From contig NC_058193.1 in assembly GCF_907165205.1 (NCBI RefSeq), forward strand, positions 38,271,021 to 38,335,020: a DNA stretch of 64,000 nt, written 5' to 3'. Of this stretch, positions 36,001 through 48,710 are shown one piece after another. A program made the translations under genes and the position numbers. Positions within the stretch are counted from its first letter, which is position 1; each line of letters begins with the position of its first letter. The notes beneath the pieces are model-generated. The model had not been told where the DNA came from. It saw nothing but the letters and a program-made list of their open reading frames with translations, and ran no database searches. This DNA is from Coccinella septempunctata (Eukaryota > Arthropoda > Insecta > Coleoptera > Coccinellidae).

Positions 36001-38664
36001 AAACGGACACATCGTGAAGGCCAAGAGTAGAAGACTCCTGCTCCTCAACGACCTGGTGGTGTGCGTATCTGTGTCGCCCAAAGTTTCCGACGATTTTGGA
36101 TCGAGCGAAAGACTGAGCTTGAAGTGGACCTGTCCCGTGTCCGACATCGAGGTCATAGATTCCACCACTTCGCCGACCCTGAGCAGGGTCTTAGCCGGAG
36201 GTTTGAACAAAGGGGGCAGTTTGAAATCCAACAATTCCTACGACGGATCCCAGCCGCAAGACGTGACCAGTTTATGCGCGGAAATGAGCAACCTGATGCA
36301 CGATTACGAGATCATGAGGAGGGTGGCAGATCTCGTTGGCACCCTCAAAGGTTCCTACCCCAACATGACGGCGGATAATGTCAGGAGGATCTTGCATAAC
36401 ATACAGAATTCCATACAGGAGAAAGACGAGGAGATCGCTTGGATGGACTCGTGTTGTCTGCAACTGGTCGTTAGGACCAAGGGAAAGGAGGAGAAATTAA
36501 CTTTCCAAACTGACAATTCGTCGATCAAGAGCGACTGGATCACCGAGCTTCGATTGGCGCAGTTGGCCATGGATGCTAACAATTCGCCTGCGTGGGAGAT
36601 ACCGGAACAGGAGCATAGGCCTTCGACGAAGATGCCGTTATTTGTGAGGTCTCATTGTATATACAGGTCACAGCATCAAACAGAGGTAAGAATGACTTTT
36701 ATGTCAGGGGATGCTCTGAACCTGAATCTGTACAACTAAAAACAGAATTATTATACGTGTAGCATCTTCATCTTCCACTACATTATGTATTTCTCTTCCA
36801 GGTTCGTTGTGGATGCTACTTCACTATAAATTTACCAAAGACTACCAAGAGGAGGCATTACCAAAGTTACTTGTGGACGAGCACGTGGAACGGCGCGTCT
36901 AGCCACATCACAATCATGGCGCAACACCAACAGCAAACGGGCACCTTCAAAGAGATCGCCTCTTTTCCTCTGACGGAAACGGAGGTGGTTTCGATGGAGT
37001 TCGTCAAGGGTCACAACGGTCAACAGTGCGATACCGTTTGGGTGGGTACAAAGAGCAGAAGGATCATCCTTTATTCAGCCGATGACGCCGAGAGACTGGA
37101 GGAGATAGGTAGTACGACCGTCTTGGACAGCGTGAACGAGATAAAATACCACTACGAAAACGTTTTCGTGGCTCTGAACAACGGAACGTTGCTGATTTTC
37201 GGACGCGACCCCGTCAATCAGATTTGGCAGCTCCAGAATCCCCAAAACTTGACCTTAGGCGCGGAATCGATAAGCAGTCTACTACCCATCAATTCTAACA
37301 TTTACGCCTCCTGTGGAAACAAAGTTTTCGTGTTAAACGCGGCGTCCGGCGAAGTTCAGAAGAATTTCCACGTTCACGAGCATTCGGGACCAATAAATCT
37401 GATGGCGCATAGTGGAATAGGCCTTTGGATCTCGCTGAAACAATCTAGCACCGTTTGTTTGTACCACACGGAGACTTTCAAACATTTACAAGACATAAAC
37501 ATAGCTTCGAACGTTACAAGAGTTTCGAACTTGAATGGGAGATCTCAAGTGTACGTCACTGCCTTATTAGCTTGTAAAGGTCTACTCTGGGTCGGTACCA
37601 ACGTAGGGATCATCTTAACAATACCCTTACCTCGACTGGAAGGCGTTCCAATCATAAGCGGCCGAGTCAACATCTCCTACCACGCACATTTCGGACCAAT
37701 ATCATTTTTGTTATCGCTACAACCAAAGAACTACAGCAGCCAAATCAAAACGCTGAAAGAAACGAAGAAGGAGGAACCGCAAAACGAAGAACAACCGTCG
37801 GAAGACAACCAGAGGGAGAAAACTCCCGATAGACCAAAAATAGAGAAACAACTCTCCGATACATCGGACACTAGCTCGAAATTAAAATACAACAACACGT
37901 CCACAAGTCCAGTGGTCTTGCGCAGACGGAGATCGAAAGAAAGCGATGTTTCCAGGCTTTCCAAAACGTTACCAAGGAGTTTTGGAAACGTTGGGTCAAT
38001 ATTTTCAACGAGCAGTACATCGTCTCAAAGTTCAGGTGATACCTGCGATGTTTATGGCTTATATGGGGAATTGATGTATATTAAAGGCTACGAAGAGGAG
38101 GAAAATATGTTGACGGATGCAATATATGAATCAGCTAGAAGGAGTGATCCCGAATTGGCAGCTATACCTAGCAAAGTTAGCACGTTGGACCGTAGACTCA
38201 AGATGAAAGTCAGCAGGCCGAGGTCTTTAGATTTATCGAATTGGTCTGTGGATTCGAAATCTTCCAGCATATTCACTTCTTCGGGTAGCGAAGAAAGCAT
38301 GGCGATCAAACACGGACAAAGTGTATCACGAAACAATTCCAATGCTAGTAGACAATTAGATGATGTTTGTGAACACAATAGCGTAAACGAAGTTAGAGAA
38401 ATTGAAAATGCAGAAAACGTTTCTGTGGTTAATCAAAATCCTAGTTTTAAGATTTGCAATAATAAAGGAGCCAGTTTGAAAACTTCGACTAAGAATGTTA
38501 TAGATAGCAATACTCGTAAAACTGTTATCACCATAATGGGAGGTAGAGGTTATGTGAACTGGAGACAACCATGCTGTTCTATCGATAAGTCTAAAAATGC
38601 ATCTATATTTAGGGATACTAATAGTACCGATGCTCATCTTGTGATATGGGAGTTGAAATTGTGA
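33090..38664 (+). CDS. ARHGEF10-like: Rho guanine nucleotide exchange factor, ARHGEF10 family, common exons
   Basis: Exons: 33090-33270, 34343-34595, 34917-35093, 35172-35468, 35525-35617, 35702-35926, 35990-36685 and 36802-38664 (stop). Phases close throughout. The product should activate Rho-type GTPases. The DH domain spans roughly 34985-35870; it includes an N-D-Y-K-x-P-L segment, [12 protein letters not shown] and [15 protein letters not shown], close to ARHGEF10. A PH-like region with [15 protein letters not shown] follows in exon 35990. The last exon encodes a WD40-like propeller; a serine/acid-rich insert then precedes a terminal GGRGYVNW and HLVIWELKL strand that probably closes it. 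With the upstream exons the long isoform would be about 1619 residues (without the 15740 cassette, and with one extra base discounted). Each short first exon gives a product of about 1,270 residues. ARHGEF17 is a more distant alternative. Confidence 0.93.
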
Positions 38665-38880
38665 TCTAAAATAATCAAAATTTTTGATAATGTTCATTTC
38701 AAATGTCCACAATTTCTTTAAGGATTCACATACCCTATTTTTAGAGATTTTTAGATATATATTTTAACTTATTTGTTACAAGTCTATATTTATTTATTTC
38801 CAGCATTTCGAAATTTCAATTCAGATATTTGTAAGAAAATATTGTATATTTTATAATAAATATCATGTTGAATACTTCAT
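38665..38880 (+). terminator. RhoGEF 3' UTR and polyadenylation signal
   Basis: AT-rich 3' UTR with AATAAA at 38855-38860, about 190 bp after the stop codon. Confidence 0.7.
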
Positions 38881-40601
38881 TTTTCGTTATTGGTGCAGTT
38901 TTTATGCCTGAACATCATCCCCTTCCATCTTAAATTTTTATTTTCATTTTGATCAATTTTAGTATAGTTATCCGAAAATGATTCGACATTCGACGGAAAT
39001 TCGCTGAAAAATTCAATTTTATTCGACTAAACTTAAAATTTTCTGGGTTATGGCGTTACTAAGGCGATAATTCCAAGATGGCGTTCACGTTATCGTCATC
39101 CGTCCATTAGATGTTCGTCAATGTTCAGAATCGTCTTTATAGTGTTGGAGTTACGGGCATTAGATTAGATATTGATGTTTTCCGTATTCCTGAATATTGT
39201 TATCCACGTCCACTTATCTTTCGGAGCATTGGGGTGGAGTCTGTTATCAGAATCGTTTTAGTGGTAGTAATTTCAAGAGCCATTGTTATAGCGTATTAGG
39301 ATGGACTGGATATTCCAATGACAAATGGTGTAAATAGCTTGATCTGAACTCACCAAAAACAAATTCTCTACTTGCTCGACCTGTAGGTACATCCTAAACT
39401 TGAATCACAGGAGGAAGGTTGTAGTTTAGGTTGAACCCTCTCGTCCCTCTTTCTGCGTCTTCCATACACTGTTAACGGCACTATCTATTTTGGAGGACAA
39501 ATCCATACTTATTTTCTATGATTCAAAGGAAAAAACATTCAAATAAATTCGTTACACAGACATATCCATTATGGATGAAATCATAGATCATATCATAGAT
39601 AACCTGATGGAATACCGATGAGTCAATACGCTATCTTGCGAAGACGATTACGATATCAACAGATGTTCTTCTTCATGTATTCACGAGAGAGTAAATGAAG
39701 AATCAGCGTAAACAACCATGAAATCTCAGAAATATGTTGATGAAGTTGTCAACGGAGCAGTCCCAAAAGTTCACGCAGGAAAATTCTGTTTTTCTCGATG
39801 ATATAGCAGACATTAATCTCACCATGTGGTTACTTCTATCAAAGAAGCATTTCCTCTAAGATTCCGTGACCCAAATGCAATTGAGAAATTGGTCCCAACC
39901 ATTTACAAACAGCCATTTTCTTGAAAAACTTGGTGGAAGGCATGCAGAGAAGATGCCAAGCAGTTATGGATGAACTTGGAGGTCGTACTTTATATTGGCT
40001 GGGTTTTTAACTCCCCATTAATTTTGTTGTAATTGTTATGGATTAATCAAAATATATAGAAATGCAATAAAATTTCGTTCCTTATGATCTAATTCCGGGA
40101 TTATTTCATTCAGAATTTGGTTTGTATTGATTATGAAAAGGCCGAATCTATTTGTCTGAATCGATTCTGAAGAACAATAGGAAAATAGACGGTTCGTATT
40201 TCCTGAATTATTTTTAGCAGTTTAAGAATCAGATCAGATATAGATCGATATTTCAATACTTCGTATCGTTGCAGAAGCAGAATTTAGAAATATTTTTAAC
40301 TTCGTGCGATTTTCATATTCTCATCGGCGGTAATTCAGTATTCTGTATTATCTTCTCTGTGACTTTCACCTGTGTGTTTACAGTTGCGGTCGTGTCGTGT
40401 CAAAAAAGAAATAAATAAGGTGATGAACTCGTGCACTGCTCCGTGAGAAATGAATATGGAATTCTCATTAGGATTGTTCTCAGAAATCTCTAGTGGCATG
40501 ATACTTCACTGAGAATTGTGGATTTCTCTAAGCGGACGTCCAGAATTCATTGTTTATATCGGAAGCTTATGGGTTGACGTTTCTTCGCAGAGGTATCGAA
40601 C
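38881..40601. other. Intergenic region with possible transposase relic
   Basis: Lies between the RhoGEF and the TRIM-NHL gene. At about 39900-40015 a + strand reading (GMQRRCQAVMDELGGRT, then W-L-G-F and stop) resembles the C-terminal end of degraded mariner-type transposases, but the frame upstream is broken. AAGATGGCG occurs near 39076. The last ~250 bp before 40602 probably hold the TRIM-NHL promoter and 5' UTR. Confidence 0.35.
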
Positions 40602-43600
40602 ATGGATTCGCTAAGAAGAGTTATCCAGTAAGTTTTATTCTTTTAGCTTTTCTACTACTATGAAAGTGAAAAGGATGAATTCCCTTCTAATTTACGAACT
40701 TTTGTAGATTTGACTGGAATGTGCCAACATAATCTGATTGAACCAGCAATGCATGCATTTGATGAATCTAAAAAAATTAACCAAATAGGTATGTTTCCCA
40801 GTATGAAACTAAGTTAAAATTAGCTAGTTGTCTAGCTTATTTTTAGAGCACAATTTCAGTCATCGTTCAACATAGAAAACAGCATAAACCAGAGGAAACT
40901 CACACCATTATAATGTTTCGTATTACTCTTCGGCATTAAACAGTAAAACTCAAAAAAGGTTCCTCTAGGTTTTAAGATTTCAACTTCTGGAAAATTGCAA
41001 TTTTCGGCACCAAAAATTGAAACCATTACATCTTAATTGAAAATTTTGTGATGTAAATTATGCCAGTTTCCAGTTGCGAATTAGGACTTTTGCTTTGAAT
41101 TGCGTTTGGAACTGAATGGAAATAACTGGAATGAATTGAAGATGTCTATGCTTACGAATTCCTTCTCATTATTCTTGCAACATATTCCATCAATTCAAAA
41201 GAATACTGAGAAGTTCAATCCAAATTATGTGATTAAGATCAACATCTTCCCTTTTCCTACCAATGAGTGTTTTCCAGATAAATTTTGAATTTAGAGATTA
41301 TATCATTGGTCTGGTTCTTGTATAGTTAATTGAATAAGATAAGATTCATGTTTTTGAACAAACCAGTTTGGTTTATCTGTAGTGATGGGAGACAAGTTAT
41401 TTGCCATATGTTCTCATTCGCTTCTACTTTCATTGTATGGTTCTTTCATTTGTTCTTTTCTTCTTACTTCCTTCACAAATATATAACCTTTCATTACCTT
41501 TTTAGTGGCTTAGTATCTTCTACGTTGTAGGAGCCTGTACATTGTATTAATTACTTTAACTGTTTGGTTCATTGCTTTTTCTTTATTATTCATTTATCCG
41601 AGCATACTTTTTTATTTGACAATTAATAGATGTTTATGTTGTTGTTATGGTAACAAAGTAGGCTTTTCATCCTTGATAGAAGTATCCAAGTCATTCTCAT
41701 ATCAATCGAAAAGAAGTTATGTCTAGGGTACACTTGATAATTTTTAAGGGCCAATTCGGCATATTCCTTCTTGTATACTGCAAAACATCGCCTGAGTAAT
41801 TTGAATGTTAATGGCTACAAATGCTGTGTTAATTGAATTTTAGAACCAGACTTGGGGAAAGGATGACTGGTATGAATTCCACTCTAGTTGAAACAGTGAG
41901 CATTAATTATGAAGATTTCAACGAGAGTTTCTTAACCTGTGGCACTTGTTTATGTGAGTAGAGTTGACATTACTTTTTTCCTAAACATAAATTTTTCATG
42001 GACATGCTCATCCTATGGTGAATAATTTCATTTCAAGGTGTTTATGATGGTGAAGAACATACACCAAAACTCTTACAATGCTCTCACACAGTTTGTCTTC
42101 ACTGTCTAACAAGAATAGCAGCCTCCCAAACAAGAGACACAGGATCATTCAGATGTCCAATATGCCGGGAATTGATAACCATACCAAGAGGAGGAGTGGC
42201 AGCTCTACCACCCTCGTTCTTGGTCAATCAGTTACTAGATCTCATGTCCAGGCAACGCAGGGAGGTCATACCAAAGTGTTCAGTTCATATCAATCAGGAA
42301 TTGCTTTTTTGTGAAACCTGCGACACAGTCTTCTGTACAATATGCACCAAAGGCTCTCACAATGACTCGGCAGACACATGCGAACATACGGTCATTCCAT
42401 TTTCTATTGCCATAAAGAGAATGTCCGAGATTTTATTGTATAAGGCCAACGAATGTATATCCAAGGTGAGATTTTTTATACTCGTCAAAATATGAAATTT
42501 TCAACGTTTTTTTTTAGTTGAATAAAGCACAAGAAAAAGTGAGGAGTGAGTTGCAAAGGTTGGACTCGGCCCGAGAGGCAAATTTGGAACAAATAAGTAT
42601 TATATTTCAGCAAATTCAATCACTAGTCGATAAACGTAAGCAGGAAATGATCGAAAATGTCAATTCCATTTGTACAGAGAAACGTAAAATTTTGGAGGAA
42701 CAGCATTCCCTTATCGAATCGGAGAAAAATAAGGTAATACATACAGTTTTCCTTTTTGACTGACGATGGAAGAAATATTCTGCAAAAATTTACGAAAGTG
42801 GTCATCATTCGTAATTTCAAATGTCGTCCGAAGAATTTACGGAGTTCGGCTAACTTCATGTTATACGACTAACGCCGATGATAACCGATTACGCTTTCGG
42901 GAGAACATGAATATAGCTCTATAGAACAGAACGTACATGGGCGTAACATTCGACGGGGCATTCATGATTGAAAATGACCAATGCCGTGTGGTTTTTGCAT
43001 CTTTCAAGGCTTTTTTTTCGATTTTAACGGATTTTTATGGCATTTTTCGTGGCAACAAGACATAAAAATTGCATGATGGTCGTAGATGGTGTACGGCCGT
43101 TTGTAGATGGGGATTTTTTGCATTCGCCAAAAAGGTGTATCTACTGATGTGGTAGATCTACCGGCTAACTAGTTCTTACAATCCTTGTAGGTGGAAGGGG
43201 AATGTCAAGGTTTACAATACCAAGTGGAAGTGAGGAATATAACACAAAGAATCGAGAGTTTGTCGGAAAAACTAGATGTTGCCATAACCTTGAACGATCC
43301 AAGGGAGAACGCATTTCTAATGTGCGATTTCAAACATAACGATACCATCAAATTGATCTCTCAACAACTGAACAGCTTGGGTCGCGTGAGAACCAGCACC
43401 ACGTTCCCCAGTTTATGTACAGCGGAAATAGAAACCGAGAATGTCACTGTAGGAATTGAATCTCATATACTGTTGACCACCATGGATTATCACGGAAATT
43501 CTAGAAATTTCGGTGGTGATCCAGTGAAAGCAACGTTGTCTCCTAACCCTGCCGAAGGTTCAGAGCCGACGAGTTTGGAAGTAATTGACTGTGATAATGG

Positions 43601-45048
43601 TACTTACAGGTCAGTTTGTGTGAATTATTCATAAGTAGATACGTTTTTGGTTGTTTAATACAGGTTTAGCCATCTCAGAGAACATTTGTTTCGAAAATTT
43701 TGAGTCTTGCATGAAATGATTTATATTTGGATAAAACTAAGGTGAGCTTAGGTTGTTAGTTTCATATTGGGGTGGAACGACTGTAACATTTAGGTTCAAT
43801 TTCAGAATTAAATTCAGAGTAGCGAAGGCTGGTAATTACAATGTTAAAATAACGATATTCGATCGTCCAATCAAGGAATATCCGATTTCTTTCGAAGTGA
43901 CTGAACACAATAATCCGGTGACTATGTTCGGAACGAAAGGTAGCGGAAAAGAAGAATTTATGCAACCAGTTGCTGTTGCGGTCGATGATACAGATAATAT
44001 CATCTACGTCCTGGATACTGGAAATTCCAGGATAAAAGTTTTGGACAGAAATTTTTCATTCATAAAACATATAACCAACGAAGGTCTTCTCGGTAGGAGT
44101 TGCACAGGTAAAAAAAATTGATTCAAACCAAAAGTATCATGCCAGTATTACAATTGAATTCTTCTTGAAGGAATTTCCTTGTCAAATAACGGTCTCGTTG
44201 TGATAAATTGGAGAACAAAGTGCATCACCGAAATGACCGAAGATGGAAACACAGTGCGAACATTCACGCATGGTAGTTTCTCTGAGCCCATAGATATCGC
44301 AGTCGATAGGACGTATGGGCATATTTTGGTCGCTGACAATGGTACCTGCTGTATATTCGTGTTTGACGAGGAGGGAAAATATTTGTTTCAGGTACCTATT
44401 CTATTACGTTACATCTCTTTATTTCATTAAATGGCGAATTCCGTTTAGCTTCCCGGTCAATATTTTTTGACAGGTGACAGAAATATTCATCTATGTTCAT
44501 GTATTGTCCAGATGTCACACTGATAGGTGAAAGAAGCTCCGATGGGTTTCTTTAATCCAATGAATCTTCTGAAACTAGAACAGTTTTTCTGAAGTGTTTT
44601 TATTTTTGTAGGTTGGAAGCAAAGATGTCTTCAAATCAATATCCTCTGTAGCCATTGGCCCAGATGGGGAAATTGTTGTGGCAGATTCGGAAATCAAAGT
44701 ATTTTCTGCTAAGGGTGATTTCCTCAAAGTGGTTTCGGATGGTGGAAAAGGTGGTTATATTGATAATAAGAATTTTTTTTCACTTGTGAATATCTCGATG
44801 TTTTAGGGAAGGGTCGGTATGGAAGTATATCTGTGGATTCCGAGAACAGAATATTGGCCAGCAAAACCGATCACAAAGGAAAAAGTTACTTACAAATCTT
44901 GTCGATAATTGACGATAGTCTGAATAGCTACATCGATTCCCAGAACAGTAAATTGAAAAGGCCGAGTGGTGTAGCGGTAACTAATGACAATCATGTAATT
45001 GTTGTTGATCTGGGAAATAACTGTATAAAGAAATATCGCTACTGGTAG
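40602..45048 (+). CDS. TRIM-NHL RING E3 ubiquitin ligase (TRIM2/TRIM3/nhl-1-like)
   Basis: Exons: 40602-40627, 41844-41953, 42038-42465, 42518-42733, 43191-43609, 43806-44107, 44171-44391, 44612-44750 and 44807-45048. They total 2103 nt (700 residues) and all phases close. Domains in order: C3HC4 RING about 41-88 (CGTC, CSHTVCLHC, CPIC), B-box about 126-165 (CSVH...CETC...CTIC), coiled coil about 170-300, filamin/immunoglobulin-like about 325-435, NHL repeats about 440-700 (MFGTKGSGKEEFMQP starts the first). Such proteins ubiquitinate targets through the RING and use the NHL propeller for protein or RNA binding. The linker after the RING (ITIPRGGVAALPP) matches the TRIM2/3 type. The start is the ATG at 40602 because it joins in frame. 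An internal in-frame ATG at 41863 would also yield an intact RING. Confidence 0.92.
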
Positions 45049-45120
45049 TCGTTTTCGCGTCGTTTTATCAGCAACAGCTTTGAGTGTATATATCGCTAAA
45101 AACCTTAAATTATTGTCATC

Positions 45121-45126
45121 AATAAA
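45121..45126 (+). terminator. TRIM-NHL polyadenylation signal
   Basis: AATAAA lies 73 bp after the stop codon, inside the 203-bp gap shared with the convergent SUV3 gene. Confidence 0.7.
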
Positions 45127-45223
45127 AAATACTAATCGTGCCAGAATTTTTCATTTTAATCCTGAGATATCCATATAAAATTCTCGCAATACGTCCAATA
45201 CAAAAAAAAATTAAAAATAAAAT

Positions 45224-45229
45224 TTTATT
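45224..45229 (-). terminator. SUV3 polyadenylation signal
   Basis: TTTATT on the given strand reads AATAAA on the minus strand, 22 bp after the SUV3 stop codon. The two convergent 3' UTRs therefore probably stay within about 200 bp or overlap. Confidence 0.6.
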
Positions 45230-45251
45230 AGCTATATAAATATAATTCATA

Positions 45252-48200
45252 TCATTTTGTTGTTTTCCTTTTTCTTCTCGCTTTTCTAGGATCATCGTTT
45301 GGATCAGTTTCTTCTTCATCTCCAGATTTTTGTTGTGCTGTTTCTTCTATCGTTTCCTCAGGTTGTGTCTTTGATTCTTTAGCTGTATTATTCCATTCTT
45401 TCTTCAACTCTTGTAGCATTGTTGGTGTTAGAATTCCCTGTGCCAACAGTCTTTCAGTCAAACGACCTCCACCTACGGAGGATTTTCCCTCTGAAAAAAG
45501 AATAGAAATAAGAACATAAAGAACAATAAAAAAAGGACATAGGAAGTAATAACTCACCTCTCAAGTAATTCTGTTTCTGACGACTCATTGAAAAGTCATC
45601 GTCAGCAGCAGCCGCAGAGGATGTGCCAGAACTTATGAAATTTTCAGAATTTTTCAACAGTCTTGTGATTTGAATAACTCCCTGCTGAATGATGGCGTCT
45701 AGTTCTTTCTGCATATCCCTGATCAGGTTGGCGTCGACGAACAGATCCATGAAGCGATAACTGAAATTTTTATTAAAAAGCAAAATTCCCTAGCAGTCCC
45801 CAAAATTAACTGAGAATAAAAACTCACCTCAGCCATAAATACAAGTCCAATACATCAAAAACAGCCTCGAGATGGACCAAATCCATGATGGTTTTCGGTG
45901 TTTGTAACGGCCATCCAATATTTCTGCACAGCCAATCGAATGTTATTTTTTCATTTCTACTATATTGTCTGGCGAACTGAAAATGAAAAAGAGAACAATT
46001 TTAACATGCCAAATTGATTTGCTTCTGTTTAACTGACCTTCAAAAACATGGTACACACGAAAGGCATTTTTTTGTTTATCGGAGCGCAGCAGAAAACGTA
46101 TCTAGCTCTCAGTGGCAGAGGTACATGCTGAATCATGTCTGCCAAGAATTTAAAATCCTCCACGTTACACATGAAGTATAACGAATCGTCCACTGTCGAT
46201 AAACTGACGAATATATCCTGAAATAAACATTATCTTTGCTGAAACTATCCACTTTCAATGTAAATTAATTTAACAGAAGATTTTCGGGTGAATTACGAAT
46301 TTTTCTCACCATGAGGTTGCTTAGGGTAGAATTTGGCAAGTGATAGGCATACAATTCAATTTGATCGGCAGTAGGATGTAATCCAGCCTGAACAATCGGT
46401 TCTGGCTGAGAAGCTAATAACGTTTTCAAAGTTTTCAGATCTTCCGTCTTAAATGTCGTTACTTTACCCTCTTCCCATTGGGTGCCATAACTAAAAATTC
46501 AAGTTTACACGCTATATTTTCAGTAGTTTACAAGTGAACTCACCGTCCTGCACGACCTGCTATTTGCAGAGCAGAAGACACCGATAATGTGTCCATTTCT
46601 TTTTCTCCCTTATCATTCATAGTTGGCTTTATCAAAGAATAAAATATTATTCTTCGAATGCTCCTGAAAAAACAACAGCATCTCAAAAAAGTTCAAATCA
46701 TCAGAAATTCTCTACCTACAAATTTAGTCCCATTCCTATGGCATCGGTGGCTACCAAGATTTTACAAGCATTTTCGGGATCATTAAACTTGGCCGCTTGA
46801 GCAAGCTTCGTATTAGGGGGAAGACCTCCGTATATAACAGCCACCTCTTTTCCTGTAGCTTCAATACCTCTTGAAACTGTATAAATGTCGTTTTTACTGA
46901 AACAAACTATACAATCTCCTGGTTGGACATTGTCCAGAGAGCCTGTAAAAAAATTAGTTAAGCTGATTAAAAATTCTGTAAAAAAAGTATAACTAAACTT
47001 ACCCAATGCATGATCTTCAATTTCTAATTGGGTCAATCTTTTATAATTCCTTATTTCTATATCTTCACCAGTTGTTAAACATAATTGCCGCAATAAATCT
47101 GCTGTACCACTTTCCCCACAAATATGAATTTCTTCAGCAATTATACCTAACAGAGCTCTGGTCCACGCCCAACCCCTTCCCTGATCTTTAATCATTTGAA
47201 TTTCATCAATCACAGCGACTTCATCTAAAAATTCATTTTCCTCTCAATAGAATGTTTAGTTGGAACAAAAACCACTTACTTACAGGGGGTATTTACTGAT
47301 GTCATTTCTACTGTACACGATACATGAGAAGATGGTGCTCCAGATGGATCTGCGTAATTCCTTTCTTCGCCTGTTACTAAGTCACATGGGGTACCCTGAA
47401 ATAAAGATTAATTATTTTGAGGTTAGGTTGTTTCCCCTTCTTTGGGACAACGAAAAATCTATTTTAAACCAGAAAAATATCATCTTTGGAGAACTTTTAT
47501 TAGCTTTGAATATACTTACACGATCATTTGCTTTATTGAAAACTTCCACAGCCAATAATTTCAGAGGACCACAATATACACCAGATTTAGCGGTGAAAAA
47601 TCTTTCTAGAGCATGGTAAGTTTTACCCGAATTCGTAGGACCTGCATGGAATATTATTTTTCTGTTCAAAGCTCTCGCTTCGGGATACCAATTGGCTGGA
47701 GTTCTCAAATCAGAAATTTTTTTAAGATCATCCATGCACTCAAGATGAGGAAACATTTGTTTAGCATGCCTCATAAAGTACGGAAATATATCTGTAACAT
47801 TTCCAGCTCCTTGCAAAATATCGCTTACGACCACATGTAAGTCAACCGGTAAGGTATCTGCTTCTAAACAATATCTCCGAAAACTTACGTAACACTGGTG
47901 TTGTAAATAATCTAGAATTGAACAGTTTAAGGAGAAGTCAAAACCAGAAATCGATCATATTACTGTCTAGTCCATTTTCTGTTAATAGCTGTTTAATTTC
48001 TCGCTTTTGGTAAAATTTGTTTAATAGTTTTAATAACTCAGCCTTATTGAATGAACCGGTTAGTTCAGCCCCTACATTTATATCATCTGGATTTGGCTTT
48101 ATTGAAACTGGTACAAACAGGGATGATATTTTTGAATCACTCTTTTTGGTTCGTCGTTGCATATAATGTGTTGTATGTTTACAAACGGTTTCATCGCTTA

Positions 48201-48279
48201 TTTGCAATTGCTTGTAAAGGAGGTCTTTTAAACGAGGACGACCGCATATCTTCTGGACCTGGCTTTTGATTTTAAGCAT
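45252..48279 (-). CDS. SUPV3L1: Mitochondrial ATP-dependent RNA helicase SUV3 (one exon frame-disrupted)
   Basis: Exons in transcript order: 48279-47964, 47911-47520, 47395-47284, 47224-47003, 46942-46720, 46663-46544, 46491-46310, 46217-46038, 45976-45828, 45760-45558 and 45490-45252. The product is about 778 residues (human SUPV3L1 is 786). SUV3 unwinds mitochondrial RNA and works with PNPase in RNA decay. Visible motifs: Walker A GPTNSGKT (~196-203), motif II DEIQ (~280), [24 protein letters not shown], motif [10 protein letters not shown]; the C-terminus is basic. I chose the ATG at 48279 because [16 protein letters not shown] is basic and amphipathic, like a mitochondrial presequence; an upstream spliced start at 48453 is possible. 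In exon 46491-46310 one extra base (GAAGAATCTG, about 46440) shifts the frame. Discounting it restores the conserved sequence on both sides, so I regard it as an indel rather than a decayed gene. Confidence 0.93.
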
Positions 48280-48710
48280 AATTTCTTTTTGTAGTTTCAA
48301 GTGATTTTGAATCAGATTGATTGCTGCATAAGTAAGGTTAAAATAAACAGAGAAAAGCATGTAAGTGTCAACTTGTTCTTAAATGAAAATAGAGTCAGCC
48401 TTCCACCTACATAACTGTTTACTCTCAGGAGCTACTGTACTTTCATTAAACATTCTCAAATTCCTACAAAAATGTTCTGCTACAGATTTAAGTGCTGTTT
48501 CTGACCAATATACTAGATTCACGTCAAGAAAATTTTCCTGGAGGAAACTTTCTCTGTGTATCTGAGGGAAAATTTGTTTTGACGTTTGTCATGAAACCTT
48601 GAATGAAAAACACGTCAGTTATCTAGATTTTTCATGTCGTTTCTTGTTATTGTATTTTAATTTTTACAGTTCTTGTGTTTGTCAGGCTAGTGCTGAATTT
48701 TACCGCTACC
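48280..48710. promoter_or_regulatory. Bidirectional promoter between SUV3 and RNF185
   Basis: The two start codons are 431 bp apart and diverge. The minus-strand side holds probable SUV3 5' UTR. In it, a frame open over 48590-48420 can splice in frame (donor A|GTAAAC near 48423, acceptor at 48324) to an N-terminally extended SUV3, but the extension does not look like a targeting peptide. The + side ends TACCGCTACC before the RNF185 ATG, a favourable start context. Confidence 0.5.

Noticed and set aside
36355..37023. Antisense open frames across the RhoGEF exons
   Set aside because: They overlap well-supported coding exons and lack any domain.
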